From Lachnoanaerobaculum saburreum DSM 3986 (lineage in GTDB: Bacteria; Bacillota; Clostridia; Lachnospirales; Lachnospiraceae), in contig NZ_GL622296.1 of NCBI RefSeq assembly GCF_000185385.1, positions 2,764,224 to 2,828,223 on the forward strand: a stretch of DNA of 64,000 nucleotides, read 5' to 3'. The stretch's first letter is position 1. Each line of letters starts with the position of its first letter. The notes below the pieces were generated by a model. That model ran no database searches, was not told the DNA's origin, and saw nothing but the letters and a program-made list of their open reading frames with translations. The position numbers and the translations under genes were made by a program. Shown here piece after piece: positions 53,353 through 62,911 of the stretch.

Positions 53353-53389
53353 GTGTTTTTATATTTATTACCGTTATTAAAATACATAT

Positions 53390-53420
53390 AAAAATCAGCC
53401 TCAATTTTAACTGAGACTGA
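53390..53420 (-). terminator. intrinsic terminator of the 53.5-kb gene
   Basis: Minus strand: TCAGTCTCAGT, loop TAAA, ATTGAGGCTGA (11 positions, with two G-U/mismatch sites), then TTTTTATAT. It sits 30 bp past the stop codon and just upstream of the ABC exporter promoter. Confidence 0.75.
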
Positions 53421-53450
53421 CTTTACATACATTATACTATTTTACTCTGT

Positions 53451-53960
53451 TTACCTGTCACAACTGACTACAAGGCAAGCCTTGATGTGATTGCTCTCTT
53501 CATAAAGACTTAAAGGCATTACAAAAATATCTTCTGCCGTACTGCCATATTCTTTCGTATACTCTTTTCTTTCCTCAGGTGAATAATCATACAAAACCGC
53601 AGAATAGCTGTGTCCGCTCTTTAATTCCACTTCAAACTGCAATTTTTCTGTCTTCATATTTATATTTTTCCCTGTAATACTTACTGCTGTGGTTTCAAAA
53701 ATACCCTCAAAGCTATGTATACCACCTTCAATCGCTGCAATCTTTTCAAGATTCTCACCTGTAACAGATTCAAACTGTGAAATATCTTTTCCGTCAATTT
53801 TTAGGTTCTTTCCATATAAATGAATAACAGCCTTATTCCTATTATTAACTATAAATTCTTTAGATTTTGCCTTTCTCTTTTTATTAAAACTCATCATGAT
53901 AACAAAAAGTACTGCCCAAATCACTACTACAACCGCTATAATCAAAAATGTATTATTCAT
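53451..53960 (-). CDS. membrane-anchored hypothetical protein
   Basis: About 169 aa; ATG 53960 follows GGAGGGG. One N-terminal helix (FLIIAVVVVIWAVLFVIMMSF), then a Lys-rich stop and a soluble beta-rich domain (AVIHLYGKNLKIDGKDISQF, GGIHSFEGIFETTAVSI, FEVELKSGHSYSAVLYDYSPE). It resembles conserved unknowns in Firmicutes, but I cannot name a family. Single-gene unit with a strong terminator. Confidence 0.7.
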   Translation of the reverse strand: MNNTFLIIAVVVVIWAVLFVIMMSFNKKRKAKSKEFIVNNRNKAVIHLYGKNLKIDGKDISQFESVTGENLEKIAAIEGGIHSFEGIFETTAVSITGKNINMKTEKLQFEVELKSGHSYSAVLYDYSPEERKEYTKEYGSTAEDIFVMPLSLYEESNHIKACLVVSCDR

Positions 53961-54204
53961 AACCCCTCCAAATATTTTTATATACTTCATATGTCAAAGG
54001 CACAACCATTATATCAAATATATATTAGGTCTACAATATATATAATATGCCTCTTGATATAGCTCATATACAAGGGCAAAATTTCAAATTTTAATATAAG
54101 AAATTTAAACTTGCAAAATATATGTCCGGATATATAATGTGAATAGACAGGATAATAACAGATACTTTTAAAATACAAAAAAATTGCAAGGTTTAAGGAG
54201 TAGT

Positions 54205-54669
54205 ATGGAAAATACTGAAATAGAAAGGAAATTTCTTATAAAGGAACTTCCAAAAAACTTGGAAAAATATAAAAAAATAGAAATGACTCAAGGTTATTTA
54301 AATACAAACCCTGTAGTCAGAGTCAGAAGAGAAAACAATGACTATTTTCTTACTTATAAAGGCAGCGGGCTGCTCTCACACAGCGAATACAATCTACCGT
54401 TAAATAAAGAAGCATTCAAGCATCTGCTCTCAAAATGTGACGGTATTATAATCTCAAAAATAAGGTACAAAATCCCGTTAGAAAACGGATTGGTCGCCGA
54501 ACTTGACATTTTTAACGGTGACCTTGCTGCACTAAAACTGGTAGAAGTAGAGTTTGAGTCGGTAGATGCGGCAAATGCTTTTACTCCACCCGCATGGTTT
54601 GGAGAAGATGTGACTACAGATAAAAGGTATCATAATTCTTATATATCCATGTACGGGTTACTTATTTGA
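54205..54669 (+). CDS. CYTH-domain protein (triphosphate tunnel metalloenzyme)
   Basis: About 154 aa; ATG 54205 follows AAGGAG. The ExExK signature lies at the N-terminus (EIERKFLIK), then MTQGYLNTNPVVRVRREN, FLTYKGSG, ISKIRYKIPL and LAALKLVEVEFES. The fold is an eight-stranded tunnel that binds triphosphate and Mg. Bacterial members hydrolyse inorganic triphosphate or thiamine triphosphate, or make cAMP; this short clostridial form is more likely a triphosphatase. Convergent with the alcohol dehydrogenase gene. Confidence 0.9.
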   Translation: MENTEIERKFLIKELPKNLEKYKKIEMTQGYLNTNPVVRVRRENNDYFLTYKGSGLLSHSEYNLPLNKEAFKHLLSKCDGIIISKIRYKIPLENGLVAELDIFNGDLAALKLVEVEFESVDAANAFTPPAWFGEDVTTDKRYHNSYISMYGLLI

Positions 54670-54681
54670 CATTACTAAATA

Positions 54682-54705
54682 AGTTGGGGTAATTTTACCC
54701 CAACT
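54682..54705. terminator. bidirectional terminator
   Basis: AGTTGGGGTAA at 54682-54692 pairs perfectly with TTACCCCAACT at 54695-54705, leaving TT. It lies between the convergent CYTH and alcohol dehydrogenase genes, 5 bp before the latter's stop. Few T residues follow, but the stem is very stable. Confidence 0.75.
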
Positions 54706-54710
54706 AAATA

Positions 54711-55913
54711 TTATCTTGCCGCCATATAGATATTGTACATATCATCATAGCTAAGTGATTTAAAAGAACCTATACTTCTGGACTTTTTATATGAACAATT
54801 TATCGCCAATTCTTCACAATCTTTTTCACTCACCTCCCTGTTAAGAAGATCATGTAGATTCACAGGCATTCCCACAGATTCAAAAAACTCTACTGTTTTT
54901 TCAATCCCTTTATTTGCACACTTTTCATCATCCGCCTCATCTGTTTTATAGACCTTTCTTGCAAATTCTGCAAATCTTTGTATATTTGCATCTTTTACAT
55001 AATTTGCCCAAGAAGCCCAAATTGCACTGAGAGTCGCTCCATGTGTAGAGTCAAAGAGTGCTGAAATAGCCATTCCAAGCTGATGACACGACCAGTCGCC
55101 ATCCCTTGGAGTATCACCCTTAGCACCAAGTCCGGTAAGACCTATATGTGAAACACTGCCGCACCACATTATCTCACTCATAGCCTCATAGTCGTTAGGA
55201 CTTTTTACGCCTATAGGTCCGAACTTTATAATATCTCTAAAAAGTCCCTCCGCCATCTCATCAGTAAGATGATTTCCAAGAATATCTGTAAAATATCTCT
55301 CAGATGTATGCATAAATATATCCGCTACACCGGCACCTATCTGATACTTCGGCAAAGTATAAGTAAGCTCCGGATCCATTATAGCAAACTTACATCTGTT
55401 ATAATCTGTTGTAATACCTTTCTTTATATGAGTACCTGTAACATCATCAGTAAGTACTGCCGAATCACTGGTTTCCGAGCCTGCAGCCGCAATAGTCAAA
55501 ACAGTACCTATCGGCAAAGATTTCTCCACCTTCTTTCTTTGAAAAAAGAACTCTTCTATATCCGTATCGGGACTTGCCACACCAATTGCAACAAACTTTG
55601 CAGTATCTATAACGCTTCCGCCGCCTACCGCCAATACAAACTCCGCTCCAAACTTGACAGCCTCCTTTGTCATTTCCTTTGCCTTACTAAGAAGCGGATT
55701 CGGCACCACTCCGCCAAGCAAAATAACATCTATTCCCTCAGATTTTAATCTGTCTTCTACAATATCAAGCAGTCCGCTTTTCTTGGCACTGTTTCCTCCA
55801 AAGACAACGGCAACTTTCCTTACCTTAAAATCTCTTATAAGAGTTCCGATCTCATTCACGGTTCCTGCTCCAAAAACAATCCTTGTAGGTGAATAATAAT
55901 TAAACTTTAACAT
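54711..55913 (-). CDS. iron-containing alcohol dehydrogenase
   Basis: 400-aa group III alcohol dehydrogenase. NAD(P)-binding GGGSVIDTAK (about residues 96-105) and the metal ligands D-x-x-x-H in GVADIFMHTSERYF and H...H in SCHQLGMAISALFDSTHGATLS are in place. It is most like the clostridial butanol-dehydrogenase/YqhD branch and reduces aldehydes with NAD(P)H. No fermentation enzymes are next to it. The DctP-like gene lies 8 bp upstream, so they may be one transcript. Confidence 0.93.
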   Translation of the reverse strand: MLKFNYYSPTRIVFGAGTVNEIGTLIRDFKVRKVAVVFGGNSAKKSGLLDIVEDRLKSEGIDVILLGGVVPNPLLSKAKEMTKEAVKFGAEFVLAVGGGSVIDTAKFVAIGVASPDTDIEEFFFQRKKVEKSLPIGTVLTIAAAGSETSDSAVLTDDVTGTHIKKGITTDYNRCKFAIMDPELTYTLPKYQIGAGVADIFMHTSERYFTDILGNHLTDEMAEGLFRDIIKFGPIGVKSPNDYEAMSEIMWCGSVSHIGLTGLGAKGDTPRDGDWSCHQLGMAISALFDSTHGATLSAIWASWANYVKDANIQRFAEFARKVYKTDEADDEKCANKGIEKTVEFFESVGMPVNLHDLLNREVSEKDCEELAINCSYKKSRSIGSFKSLSYDDMYNIYMAAR

Positions 55914-55921
55914 ATGCTACC

Positions 55922-56908
55922 TCACTTATCATTTATTTTATTTATTAAATCCATATAATCCTTACAATATTTTTCATAGAGCGGCTCCAAGACCTCCTTA
56001 AAATGTGCTCTTTCAGATGCTGACAGTGTATTTATCTTCACACCCTTATCAAGCAACTCATTTTCATACATTCTTTCCTTTTTTGCCCAAATTTCTCTCT
56101 CATAAACACTGCTCTCTATAGCAGCTTCCTTTATAAGTTCTTTATCCTCTTTAGAGAGTTTATTAAAGGTCACCTTTGAACAAATTTGCATCTCAGGTAC
56201 TCTGGTATGTTCGTCTTTAGTATAATACATGGCATATTGAAAGTGAAGCGCGGAAATATAAGAAGGTGTATTATTCTCCGCACCGTCTATCACACCCCTT
56301 TGAAATGCACCATAGACTTGACCGTATTCCAAAGCTGACGGCTCTGCCCCAAGCATACTTACCATATCCTTCATAAGCTCAGACTGTTGCACTCTTATCT
56401 TAAGTCCGGACAGGTCGGATATATCCTCAATAGGTCTTTTACTGTTATAAAAATTTCTTGCCCCTGCAGTGTAAAAAGATAAAGGCTCAATGTCGGAATC
56501 TTTAAAATCATCAAAAATCTCATCACCAATCTCACTGTATAAAACATTCCACATATGTTCATCATCCCTGTACAAATACGGCATCTGCAAAACATTAAGT
56601 ATAGGAATCTCATTTGACAGCGGAGAAACGGATGCCCTTGCAAAATCTATTCCACCAAACTTTATCTGTTTTATAACACTAAGTTCATCCCCAAGCTTCC
56701 CGTCATATACCACATTTATGATTATCCTGCCTTTGCTTTTCTCTTCTACCAGCTTGGCAAATTCAAAAGCTCCAAGTGTAGTAGGGTAGTCCTTCGGATG
56801 ATTCTCGGCATAAGTAAATACATATTCTGTAGACATCCTTTTTCTTACACATGATGTATTTAATATAGTGGAGCAGACAACAAACAGAAGTAAAATTTTA
56901 CCTTTCAT
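55922..56908 (-). CDS. orphan TRAP-type (DctP) binding lipoprotein
   Basis: 328-aa periplasmic-type solute-binding protein of the TRAP DctP family, exported as a lipoprotein (lipobox LNTSC, Cys20). Typical segments are GGIDFARASVSPLSNEIPIL, the conserved Arg in LSGLKIRVQQSELMKDMV, EYGQVYGAFQRGVIDGAEN (the ligand-binding N/E region), and LSKEDKELIKEAA. Real TRAP systems also need DctQ and DctM permeases, and none is near. The start overlaps the YcxB-like stop by 4 bp, so the two are coupled. It may act as a sensor subunit rather than a transporter. Confidence 0.9.
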   Translation of the reverse strand: MKGKILLLFVVCSTILNTSCVRKRMSTEYVFTYAENHPKDYPTTLGAFEFAKLVEEKSKGRIIINVVYDGKLGDELSVIKQIKFGGIDFARASVSPLSNEIPILNVLQMPYLYRDDEHMWNVLYSEIGDEIFDDFKDSDIEPLSFYTAGARNFYNSKRPIEDISDLSGLKIRVQQSELMKDMVSMLGAEPSALEYGQVYGAFQRGVIDGAENNTPSYISALHFQYAMYYTKDEHTRVPEMQICSKVTFNKLSKEDKELIKEAAIESSVYEREIWAKKERMYENELLDKGVKINTLSASERAHFKEVLEPLYEKYCKDYMDLINKINDK

Positions 56909-57372
56909 CGCTTTATTCTCTCTATTATATCGTCAAATACTTTCTTATAATTATCTCCTACAATCCTCTTTGTAAGTATATATCCGTTAGTATTGTCTGT
57001 AAAAATAATCAACATCTGTGGAAATCTCTTACCGGCTCTTATCTTCTTCCAATCTATATACTCACGCTTGCCCTCTACTTCTATTGCGATGCCTATATCG
57101 CCAAACTCAAGGCTAAGTTCTTTCAACTCTTTTGCATTTACTCTTGCTTTATTATACATAATTATGGGCTGAAACAGCACAAAGAAAAGTACCGCTATAA
57201 CAAGCACTACCCTAAGCAATCCTGTAGCAACATTCCACTTTGAATATATCAGCACAATCATCGCAACTGTAAAAATAATGTTTACAATCCCCGCCAAAGA
57301 GGAATACAAGAAGAAAAAATACAGCTTAAAAAGTTCAAAAGCTGTATTCTTATATTTGAACTCGTAATTCAT
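56905..57372 (-). CDS. YcxB-like membrane protein
   Basis: 155 aa. Two helices (about 25-45 and 55-75), then a cytoplasmic PH-like/YcxB domain with KRFPQMLIIFTDNTNGYILT and the ending DNYKKVFDDIIERIK. The YcxB family is of unknown function. It is the first gene of a coupled pair with the DctP lipoprotein, which argues that the two work at the same membrane. Confidence 0.8.
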   Translation of the reverse strand: MNYEFKYKNTAFELFKLYFFFLYSSLAGIVNIIFTVAMIVLIYSKWNVATGLLRVVLVIAVLFFVLFQPIIMYNKARVNAKELKELSLEFGDIGIAIEVEGKREYIDWKKIRAGKRFPQMLIIFTDNTNGYILTKRIVGDNYKKVFDDIIERIKR

Positions 57373-57480
57373 ACTACCTCCATATGCTAAAGTAAAAGAT
57401 GTCGTCTTAATCTTATTTTATATCAAAATAGAGGGATTGGCAAATTGTATCAGTGGAACCCAAAAAAAGATAGCACTTAA

Positions 57481-59760
57481 TCAAATTTCTTCTATCTTAT
57501 AACTGTTATCATCATAAGTATTTATACTCAATCGCTTTCCATTATGCCATATTTTAAAGTTCAAGTTTTTCCAACCCTCAGGCATGTTAGGAGCAATAAT
57601 CAGCTCTCCCTTATCATCTGTCTTAACTCCTGCAAATCCGAACACAATTACCTGCCACACACCACCTGCATTTGCCGCATGTATACCTTCTCTTGTATTT
57701 TTTTGCAAGTTAAGTAAATCGATAAAGGCAGCTCTCCTTAAATATCTGTATGCCTTACCCTTATCCCCCGTTCTTAACCCAACAATAGAGTATATAGCGG
57801 GACTAAGTGATGAACCATGTAATGTCCTTTTTTCATAGTAATGATAATTATCTTTAATCTCCTCTGCACTAAATTCATTTTCCAAAAGATACATAAGCAT
57901 AACTACATCCGCCTGCTTTATCAAAGATGTCTTATCAACGGTAAGTTCTTTTAAAATATCCGGTCTTATAGGCCAATCATTTTCATCATATTTCTCTATA
58001 ATACAATCCTTCAAATCAAAGTATCCTTCAAATTGCTCAAGTATATTTCTACCTGCCATTTTTGGAAGATATATCTTATCCGCAATTGCTTGAAGTTTTG
58101 CAGCCTCTTTATCCGAAAACTCTGTCTTTTCAAGAACATGACTGTAAAGACTGTAATTATCTTTTTTCAGCTCATCAAGCTTTCTCTTTACATACAGCAA
58201 GTTCCAACGTGCCAAATAATTTGTATAAACATTATTATCCACCGGTTCATGCCATTCATCAGGTCCTGTCACTTTGCGAATCTCATACCTGTCTTCTTTT
58301 TCTATATACTCACAGCGACTCGCCCAAAATCTTGCGGTTTCTATAAGTATATAAATTCCTTTATTATAGAAAAATTCCAAATCACCTGTAATACGCGTAT
58401 AATTATAAATACCGTATGCCACCGCCGCACTCACATGGTGTTCATAATCCGCCACATAGCATCTGTAACAGCTTCCATCAGGCTCTATAGTATAAGCAGG
58501 ACATTGCTCTGTTCCGTCATCTGCTGATTCCCATGGATATTGCGCACCTTTATATCCGTTTTTTTGCGCATTTTCCTTAGCCGCATCAAGAAGATTAAAT
58601 CTATATCTTACGAGATTCTTTGCAATATCCGGAAAAACATACGAAAAGAAAGGCAGCATAAAAAGCTCGGTATCCCAAAAAGTATGACCACCATACTCTT
58701 CTCCGGTCAACAGCTTTGCCCCTATATTTATACTGTCATTTGTAGAACTTCCGGTACTCATAAGGTGGAATATATTAAATCTTATCGCCTTATTAAGTTC
58801 TTTGTCGCAATCAATTTTAATATCTGCCATATCCCACAACTTACTATACTCTAAGCAGTGGTCTACAATCTCTTTGTAAAATCCTTTTTCTGTAAAGTCT
58901 GTAATTTCTTTCGTTACATATTTCTTTATCTCTTCTTTGTGTACATCATTCTCTGTGTATACAGCTATATATTTTACAAAGTTTATCTTCTCTCCGGCTT
59001 TTACTTTTACATCGGCAAATTCCAGACTCTTTTCTCCGAAAGAATTAAAATTGCGATTGCCAAGTACCGATTCCCCATCTTTGAACGCATCTATATAGCT
59101 GCCTACACCAATATGAAGATTTCTGTCTCTTGTAGAAACTTCAATATAGTTTCCGGCAAAATCACTTAGCTTCTCATTTTTTAAAGTCACGGTATGCTTA
59201 ACTTTAAATCTTGGTGCGTCCGCAAAGTTTATTATACTTCCATCGGTTTCACTCTCCACCTCTATTATTCCGTCATAATTTATCGGTGTAAGATTATATA
59301 TTATACCAATCCTATGTATGTTTTTTCTGCTTGCAAAACGGCAGCCCTCTATTTTTGTCTCTCTTCCCTTGCTGTCTCTAAGAATCAGACTTTTCCATAG
59401 AATACCGTTTTTTATATCAAACTCCCTTAAATATTCCAAGATTTCACAATCTTCTATTCCTATAAGCTCTTTTTCTATATAGAATCTAATTCCCAAAGGA
59501 TTTGGTAATGTAGCAAGTTCTCTCATAAATGTTTCGGATTTATCGAAAACTCCGTTTATATAAAAGTAAGGCAGAGAAATTTTTGTTCCTTCCTCATGAC
59601 TTCCCCTTATCCCCAGGTAGGAATTTGACAAAGCAAATAAGCTTTCAAATTTAAGATTCTCTTTCTCATTATACAGACTTTCGGGAATAATGAACTCATT
59701 CTCACTCTTAAGTGCTTTTATTTTATCTTCAAAAATATTTATACTATCTTTTATTTCCAT
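57481..59760 (-). CDS. GH65 disaccharide phosphorylase
   Basis: 759-aa glycoside hydrolase family 65 enzyme (maltose, kojibiose, trehalose or nigerose phosphorylase type). The N-terminal beta-sandwich starts FESLFALSNSYLGIRGSHEEG. The helical catalytic barrel has HTFWDTELFMLPFF, YPWESADDGTEQ, the general-acid Glu in GPDEWHEPVDNNVYTNYLA and a phosphate site near KQADVVMLMYLL and THEEGI-like RTLHGSSLSP. It cuts an alpha-glucosidic bond with phosphate to give beta-glucose 1-phosphate. Which disaccharide cannot be told by eye. No beta-phosphoglucomutase is in the window. It overlaps the permease stop (TAATG). Confidence 0.93.
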   Translation of the reverse strand: MEIKDSINIFEDKIKALKSENEFIIPESLYNEKENLKFESLFALSNSYLGIRGSHEEGTKISLPYFYINGVFDKSETFMRELATLPNPLGIRFYIEKELIGIEDCEILEYLREFDIKNGILWKSLILRDSKGRETKIEGCRFASRKNIHRIGIIYNLTPINYDGIIEVESETDGSIINFADAPRFKVKHTVTLKNEKLSDFAGNYIEVSTRDRNLHIGVGSYIDAFKDGESVLGNRNFNSFGEKSLEFADVKVKAGEKINFVKYIAVYTENDVHKEEIKKYVTKEITDFTEKGFYKEIVDHCLEYSKLWDMADIKIDCDKELNKAIRFNIFHLMSTGSSTNDSINIGAKLLTGEEYGGHTFWDTELFMLPFFSYVFPDIAKNLVRYRFNLLDAAKENAQKNGYKGAQYPWESADDGTEQCPAYTIEPDGSCYRCYVADYEHHVSAAVAYGIYNYTRITGDLEFFYNKGIYILIETARFWASRCEYIEKEDRYEIRKVTGPDEWHEPVDNNVYTNYLARWNLLYVKRKLDELKKDNYSLYSHVLEKTEFSDKEAAKLQAIADKIYLPKMAGRNILEQFEGYFDLKDCIIEKYDENDWPIRPDILKELTVDKTSLIKQADVVMLMYLLENEFSAEEIKDNYHYYEKRTLHGSSLSPAIYSIVGLRTGDKGKAYRYLRRAAFIDLLNLQKNTREGIHAANAGGVWQVIVFGFAGVKTDDKGELIIAPNMPEGWKNLNFKIWHNGKRLSINTYDDNSYKIEEI

Positions 59761-60581
59761 TACTTTACACCTCCACCTGTACTTTCAACTATATGCTTTC
59801 CCGAGAATATAAATGTAAGCACCGGAGGTATTATCATAATAATCGTAATACAAAGCATAGGTATTATCTTTGTGGAATGTACTCCCTTAAATGCCGCCAA
59901 ACCAAGGGCAAGAGTATATTTATTTCTTTCCTGTAAAAATATTAACGGCCCTAAATAATCATTCCATACAGTAATCATATTTAATACAGCAACAAGTATC
60001 AAAGAAGGCTTAAGTATGGGCATAAACACTTTTAAATATATCTGGAAAGCATTTGCCCCGTCTATTCTTGCCGCCTCCTCAAAGTCCTTGGGTACACTAA
60101 GCAAAAATTGTCTCATCAAAAATATATAATAAGCCGATCCGAACCACGCAGGTACAATAAGAGGTTTAAGAGTATTTATCCAGCCAAACATATTAATTTC
60201 CATATACTGCGGAATCATTGTAACATCCCAAGGAATCATCATTGTAGCCATAAGTATCATAAAAAGTATATCTCTGCCTTTAAACTCAAATCTTGCAAAT
60301 CCGTATGCAACCAATGAACAGGAAATGACCTGCCCCAATGTTGTAAGTACTGTTACAAGAACTGAATTAAACAAGTATGTACCAAAGGGCTGCGAATTCC
60401 ATGCATTTATAAAATTTTCAAAATGCCATTTTGACGGTAAAAACTTAGGTGGATAAGCAATAGCCTCAGCTTCTGTTTTAAATGCAGAAAAAACCATATA
60501 AATAAAAGGAGCAGTAAAATAAATTGTAAATAATATCAAAATAAAGTAGATAATAAATTTTGTTTTTTTAGATAGATGCAT
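59760..60581 (-). CDS. sugar ABC transporter permease (MalG type)
   Basis: 273-aa CUT1 permease with six helices; the EAA loop reads DFEEAARIDGANAFQIYLKV. It pairs with the MalF-type gene upstream; AGGAGG lies in the last codons of that gene. It brings in the sugar for the GH65 phosphorylase. No ATPase is encoded in this operon. Confidence 0.93.
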   Translation of the reverse strand: MHLSKKTKFIIYFILILFTIYFTAPFIYMVFSAFKTEAEAIAYPPKFLPSKWHFENFINAWNSQPFGTYLFNSVLVTVLTTLGQVISCSLVAYGFARFEFKGRDILFMILMATMMIPWDVTMIPQYMEINMFGWINTLKPLIVPAWFGSAYYIFLMRQFLLSVPKDFEEAARIDGANAFQIYLKVFMPILKPSLILVAVLNMITVWNDYLGPLIFLQERNKYTLALGLAAFKGVHSTKIIPMLCITIIMIIPPVLTFIFSGKHIVESTGGGVK

Positions 60582-60583
60582 AT

Positions 60584-61492
60584 TTACGGCTTCCTCCTTT
60601 TTTTATTTTTGGCGTTTTCCGATTGGTAAAATACCCAGCTTGATGAAGTTTTGAAAACAAGCATAGTTAATATTAGAATAATAACAAACATAACCCATGC
60701 ATTCGCACTTGCATAGCCAAGTTTATGATGTTTAAATGCATTGTTATATGTATATAATCCATAGAAATATGTTGATTTTAAAGGTCCTCCACCTGTTAAA
60801 AGCATTACCAGAGTTACCTGCTGGAATGAGCTTATTATAGAAGTTATCAAGTTAAATAAAAGTGTCGGAGTTATAAGCGGCAAGGTTATTGAAAAAAACT
60901 GCCTGAAAGAAGAGGCTCCGTCAAGCGAAGCCGCCTCATAAAGGGTTGATGGAATACCCTTAATATCTGTATAGAATATAAGCATCATCGAGCCTACTCC
61001 GAATGCACTTGCTATTATAACCGCAAGTATTGCATACCCCGGATCCACAAGCCACTTTGGTCCTTTTATACCCAAAAGGGAAAGCAAATAGTTTAAAATT
61101 CCGTAGTCACTGTTAAGTATCCAGCTCCAAATTATAGAAACAGCCACCCCTGATATTACAGACGGAATATAAAAAATTGTTCTGAATATCTTTGTGTGTT
61201 TTACAGGCTGAGCTATAAGCATGGCTAAAAACAAAGCTATTGCCATATTAAGCGGTACAAAAACCGCCGCATATTTTAAACTTATAATCAAGGATTTTGA
61301 GAACTGTTTATCTCTTGTAAACATCTCTATATAGTTTCCAAATCCTACAAACTGAGGTTTACCTGTAAGCGACCAATTATAAAAACTCATTATAAGAGAA
61401 AATATTAAAGGTCCCAATGTAAATACCAAAAAACCTATTATCCAGGGTAGAATAAATAAATACGGTGTTATTTTTTTTATTGATTTTTGCAT
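60584..61492 (-). CDS. sugar ABC transporter permease (MalF type)
   Basis: About 302-aa CUT1 permease. ATG 61492 (MQKSIKKITPY), 4 bp past the binding-protein stop, is preferred over TTG 61519 inside that gene. The first helix is PYLFILPWIIGFLVFTL; the EAA loop is LYEAASLDGASSFRQFF. It forms the channel with the MalG-type protein. Confidence 0.92.
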   Translation of the reverse strand: MQKSIKKITPYLFILPWIIGFLVFTLGPLIFSLIMSFYNWSLTGKPQFVGFGNYIEMFTRDKQFSKSLIISLKYAAVFVPLNMAIALFLAMLIAQPVKHTKIFRTIFYIPSVISGVAVSIIWSWILNSDYGILNYLLSLLGIKGPKWLVDPGYAILAVIIASAFGVGSMMLIFYTDIKGIPSTLYEAASLDGASSFRQFFSITLPLITPTLLFNLITSIISSFQQVTLVMLLTGGGPLKSTYFYGLYTYNNAFKHHKLGYASANAWVMFVIILILTMLVFKTSSSWVFYQSENAKNKKRRKP

Positions 61493-61496
61493 AATA

Positions 61497-62726
61497 TTAT
61501 TGTTGTGCTGCTTGTTCAAGTGTTTCTTTTACATCTCTGTATGTGCTTGGATTGAACATTTCTTCAAAGCTTAAAGAAAGATTTTCAGAAACCTCAGACC
61601 AGTTTTTCTGAATAAAACTTGCAGGAGTATATCCGGCACTTTGCTTAAGCATCTCATAAAATGGTGCATAGGTGCTGTCATCCATTATCTTTTCAGACTC
61701 TATTACAGTTTCAAGAACCGGAAGTTCAAGACCTATCCTTGCCTTATTAGCTTCTTCACCTGTCCAATACTTCATAAACTCCCAAGCTGCATCCTTATTC
61801 TTACTGTCTTTTGACATTGCAATGCCTGACGAACTGAGTATGCTTACAGACGGCTTTGAACCGAAGTTTGGAAGCTTAGTTATGCCATAGTTCATATTAT
61901 CTTCATTTAAAGAATTTATAGACCATGAACCGTATATATACATAGCAACCTGTCCTGCTCTGAATTCATCTGTACCATTTCCCTCAGTCACAGCCGCAAT
62001 CTCTTCTTTTGCCATATCTTGGAACATCTTAAATACTTCCTGAGAACCTTCAGAGTCTATTTTACCCTTCATATCTCCTTTACCATCACAGTAAGCTGTC
62101 CCGTTACTCCATAAATACATTTCAAAATCATATGGATCCGGCTTCATTTGGAAGGCAAATCCCTTTGCATTTGTTTTCTCGGAAATTGTCTTAGCTGTAG
62201 CTCTTAAGTCATCCCATGTAAAGTTTTCACCCGGCAAGTCAACCCCTGCCTCTTCAAATAAATCCTTATTATAGAATAACGCATGTGTAGTAAATCCTAC
62301 AGGCATGCCGTAAATATTTCCTTCTATAGAATTGTAATCCCAGAGAGCCGAATAATAATTCTTCTTAAAATCTTCTCCCTCTTTCTCAATATATGAGTCA
62401 AGCGGCTCAAGCCCTTCATAATATGCCGGATAATTCCACATATACATAAGATCCGGTGCATCCTTAGAACCCATACCTGCACTTATCTTAGTATCAAAAT
62501 CTCTTCCATAAGCCTCCAAAACCACTTCAATATCATCATGTGACTCATTAAACTTGTCTACAAGAATTTGTTGCTTATCTATATCTTCCGCAACATCCCA
62601 GGAAGCAAATCTAACCTTAACTTTACCGTTCTTGGACTCGCTGCTGTTACCGCCTGATGCACAGGCTGATAAAACCATACTTGCGCACATAAGCGCGATA
62701 CAACTAATAGCTATTTTCTTTTTCAT
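61497..62726 (-). CDS. sugar ABC transporter substrate-binding lipoprotein
   Basis: About 409-aa CUT1 binding lipoprotein. ATG 62726 follows GTGAGG; an earlier GTG overlaps it. Lipobox MVLSAC (about residue 20), then GGNSSESK. The mature part has VRFASWDVAEDIDKQ, LMYMWNYPAYYEGLEPLDSY, FTTHALFYNKDLFEEAGV and GQVAMYIYGSWSIN. First gene of the GH65 operon. Confidence 0.93.
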   Translation of the reverse strand: MKKKIAISCIALMCASMVLSACASGGNSSESKNGKVKVRFASWDVAEDIDKQQILVDKFNESHDDIEVVLEAYGRDFDTKISAGMGSKDAPDLMYMWNYPAYYEGLEPLDSYIEKEGEDFKKNYYSALWDYNSIEGNIYGMPVGFTTHALFYNKDLFEEAGVDLPGENFTWDDLRATAKTISEKTNAKGFAFQMKPDPYDFEMYLWSNGTAYCDGKGDMKGKIDSEGSQEVFKMFQDMAKEEIAAVTEGNGTDEFRAGQVAMYIYGSWSINSLNEDNMNYGITKLPNFGSKPSVSILSSSGIAMSKDSKNKDAAWEFMKYWTGEEANKARIGLELPVLETVIESEKIMDDSTYAPFYEMLKQSAGYTPASFIQKNWSEVSENLSLSFEEMFNPSTYRDVKETLEQAAQQ

Positions 62727-62755
62727 AAACACCTCACGTAAATTTTAGTAAATTT

Positions 62756-62784
62756 ATTATAACATTTACTTATATAAAAGTAAA
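62756..62784 (-). promoter_or_regulatory. GH65 operon promoter with AGTAAA half-sites
   Basis: Minus strand: TTTACT at 62779-62784 as -35, 17-bp spacer, TATAAT at 62756-62761. AGTAAA/TTTACT half-sites occur at 62747-62752, 62765-62770, 62779-62784 and 62792-62797, some inside the promoter elements, which suits repression. Confidence 0.6.
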
Positions 62785-62858
62785 CAAATACTAGTAAAAT
62801 CTTATTTACCATCTTTAGCTATACACCTTTTATTCCCTTTATTATATTGCATTTTAAA

Positions 62859-62876
62859 TTAGTAAATTTTTACTAA
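62859..62876. promoter_or_regulatory. perfect palindrome operator between GH65 and GH2 units
   Basis: TTAGTAAATTTTTACTAA: a perfect 8-bp inverted repeat with TT centre. It lies 7 bp upstream of the candidate GH2 -35 and about 80 bp from the GH65 promoter, and repeats the AGTAAA half-site found there. A shared regulator (LacI, ROK or GntR type) is likely; none is encoded in the window. Confidence 0.7.
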
Positions 62877-62882
62877 AAACAA

Positions 62883-62911
62883 TTGACCGAAAACATCTTC
62901 TATGCTAATCT
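62883..62911 (+). promoter_or_regulatory. candidate beta-galactosidase promoter
   Basis: Plus strand: TTGACC at 62883-62888, 17-bp spacer, TAATCT at 62906-62911. The -35 is good, the -10 weak, which fits a regulated promoter. The leader to the ATG is about 70 bp. Confidence 0.45.
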
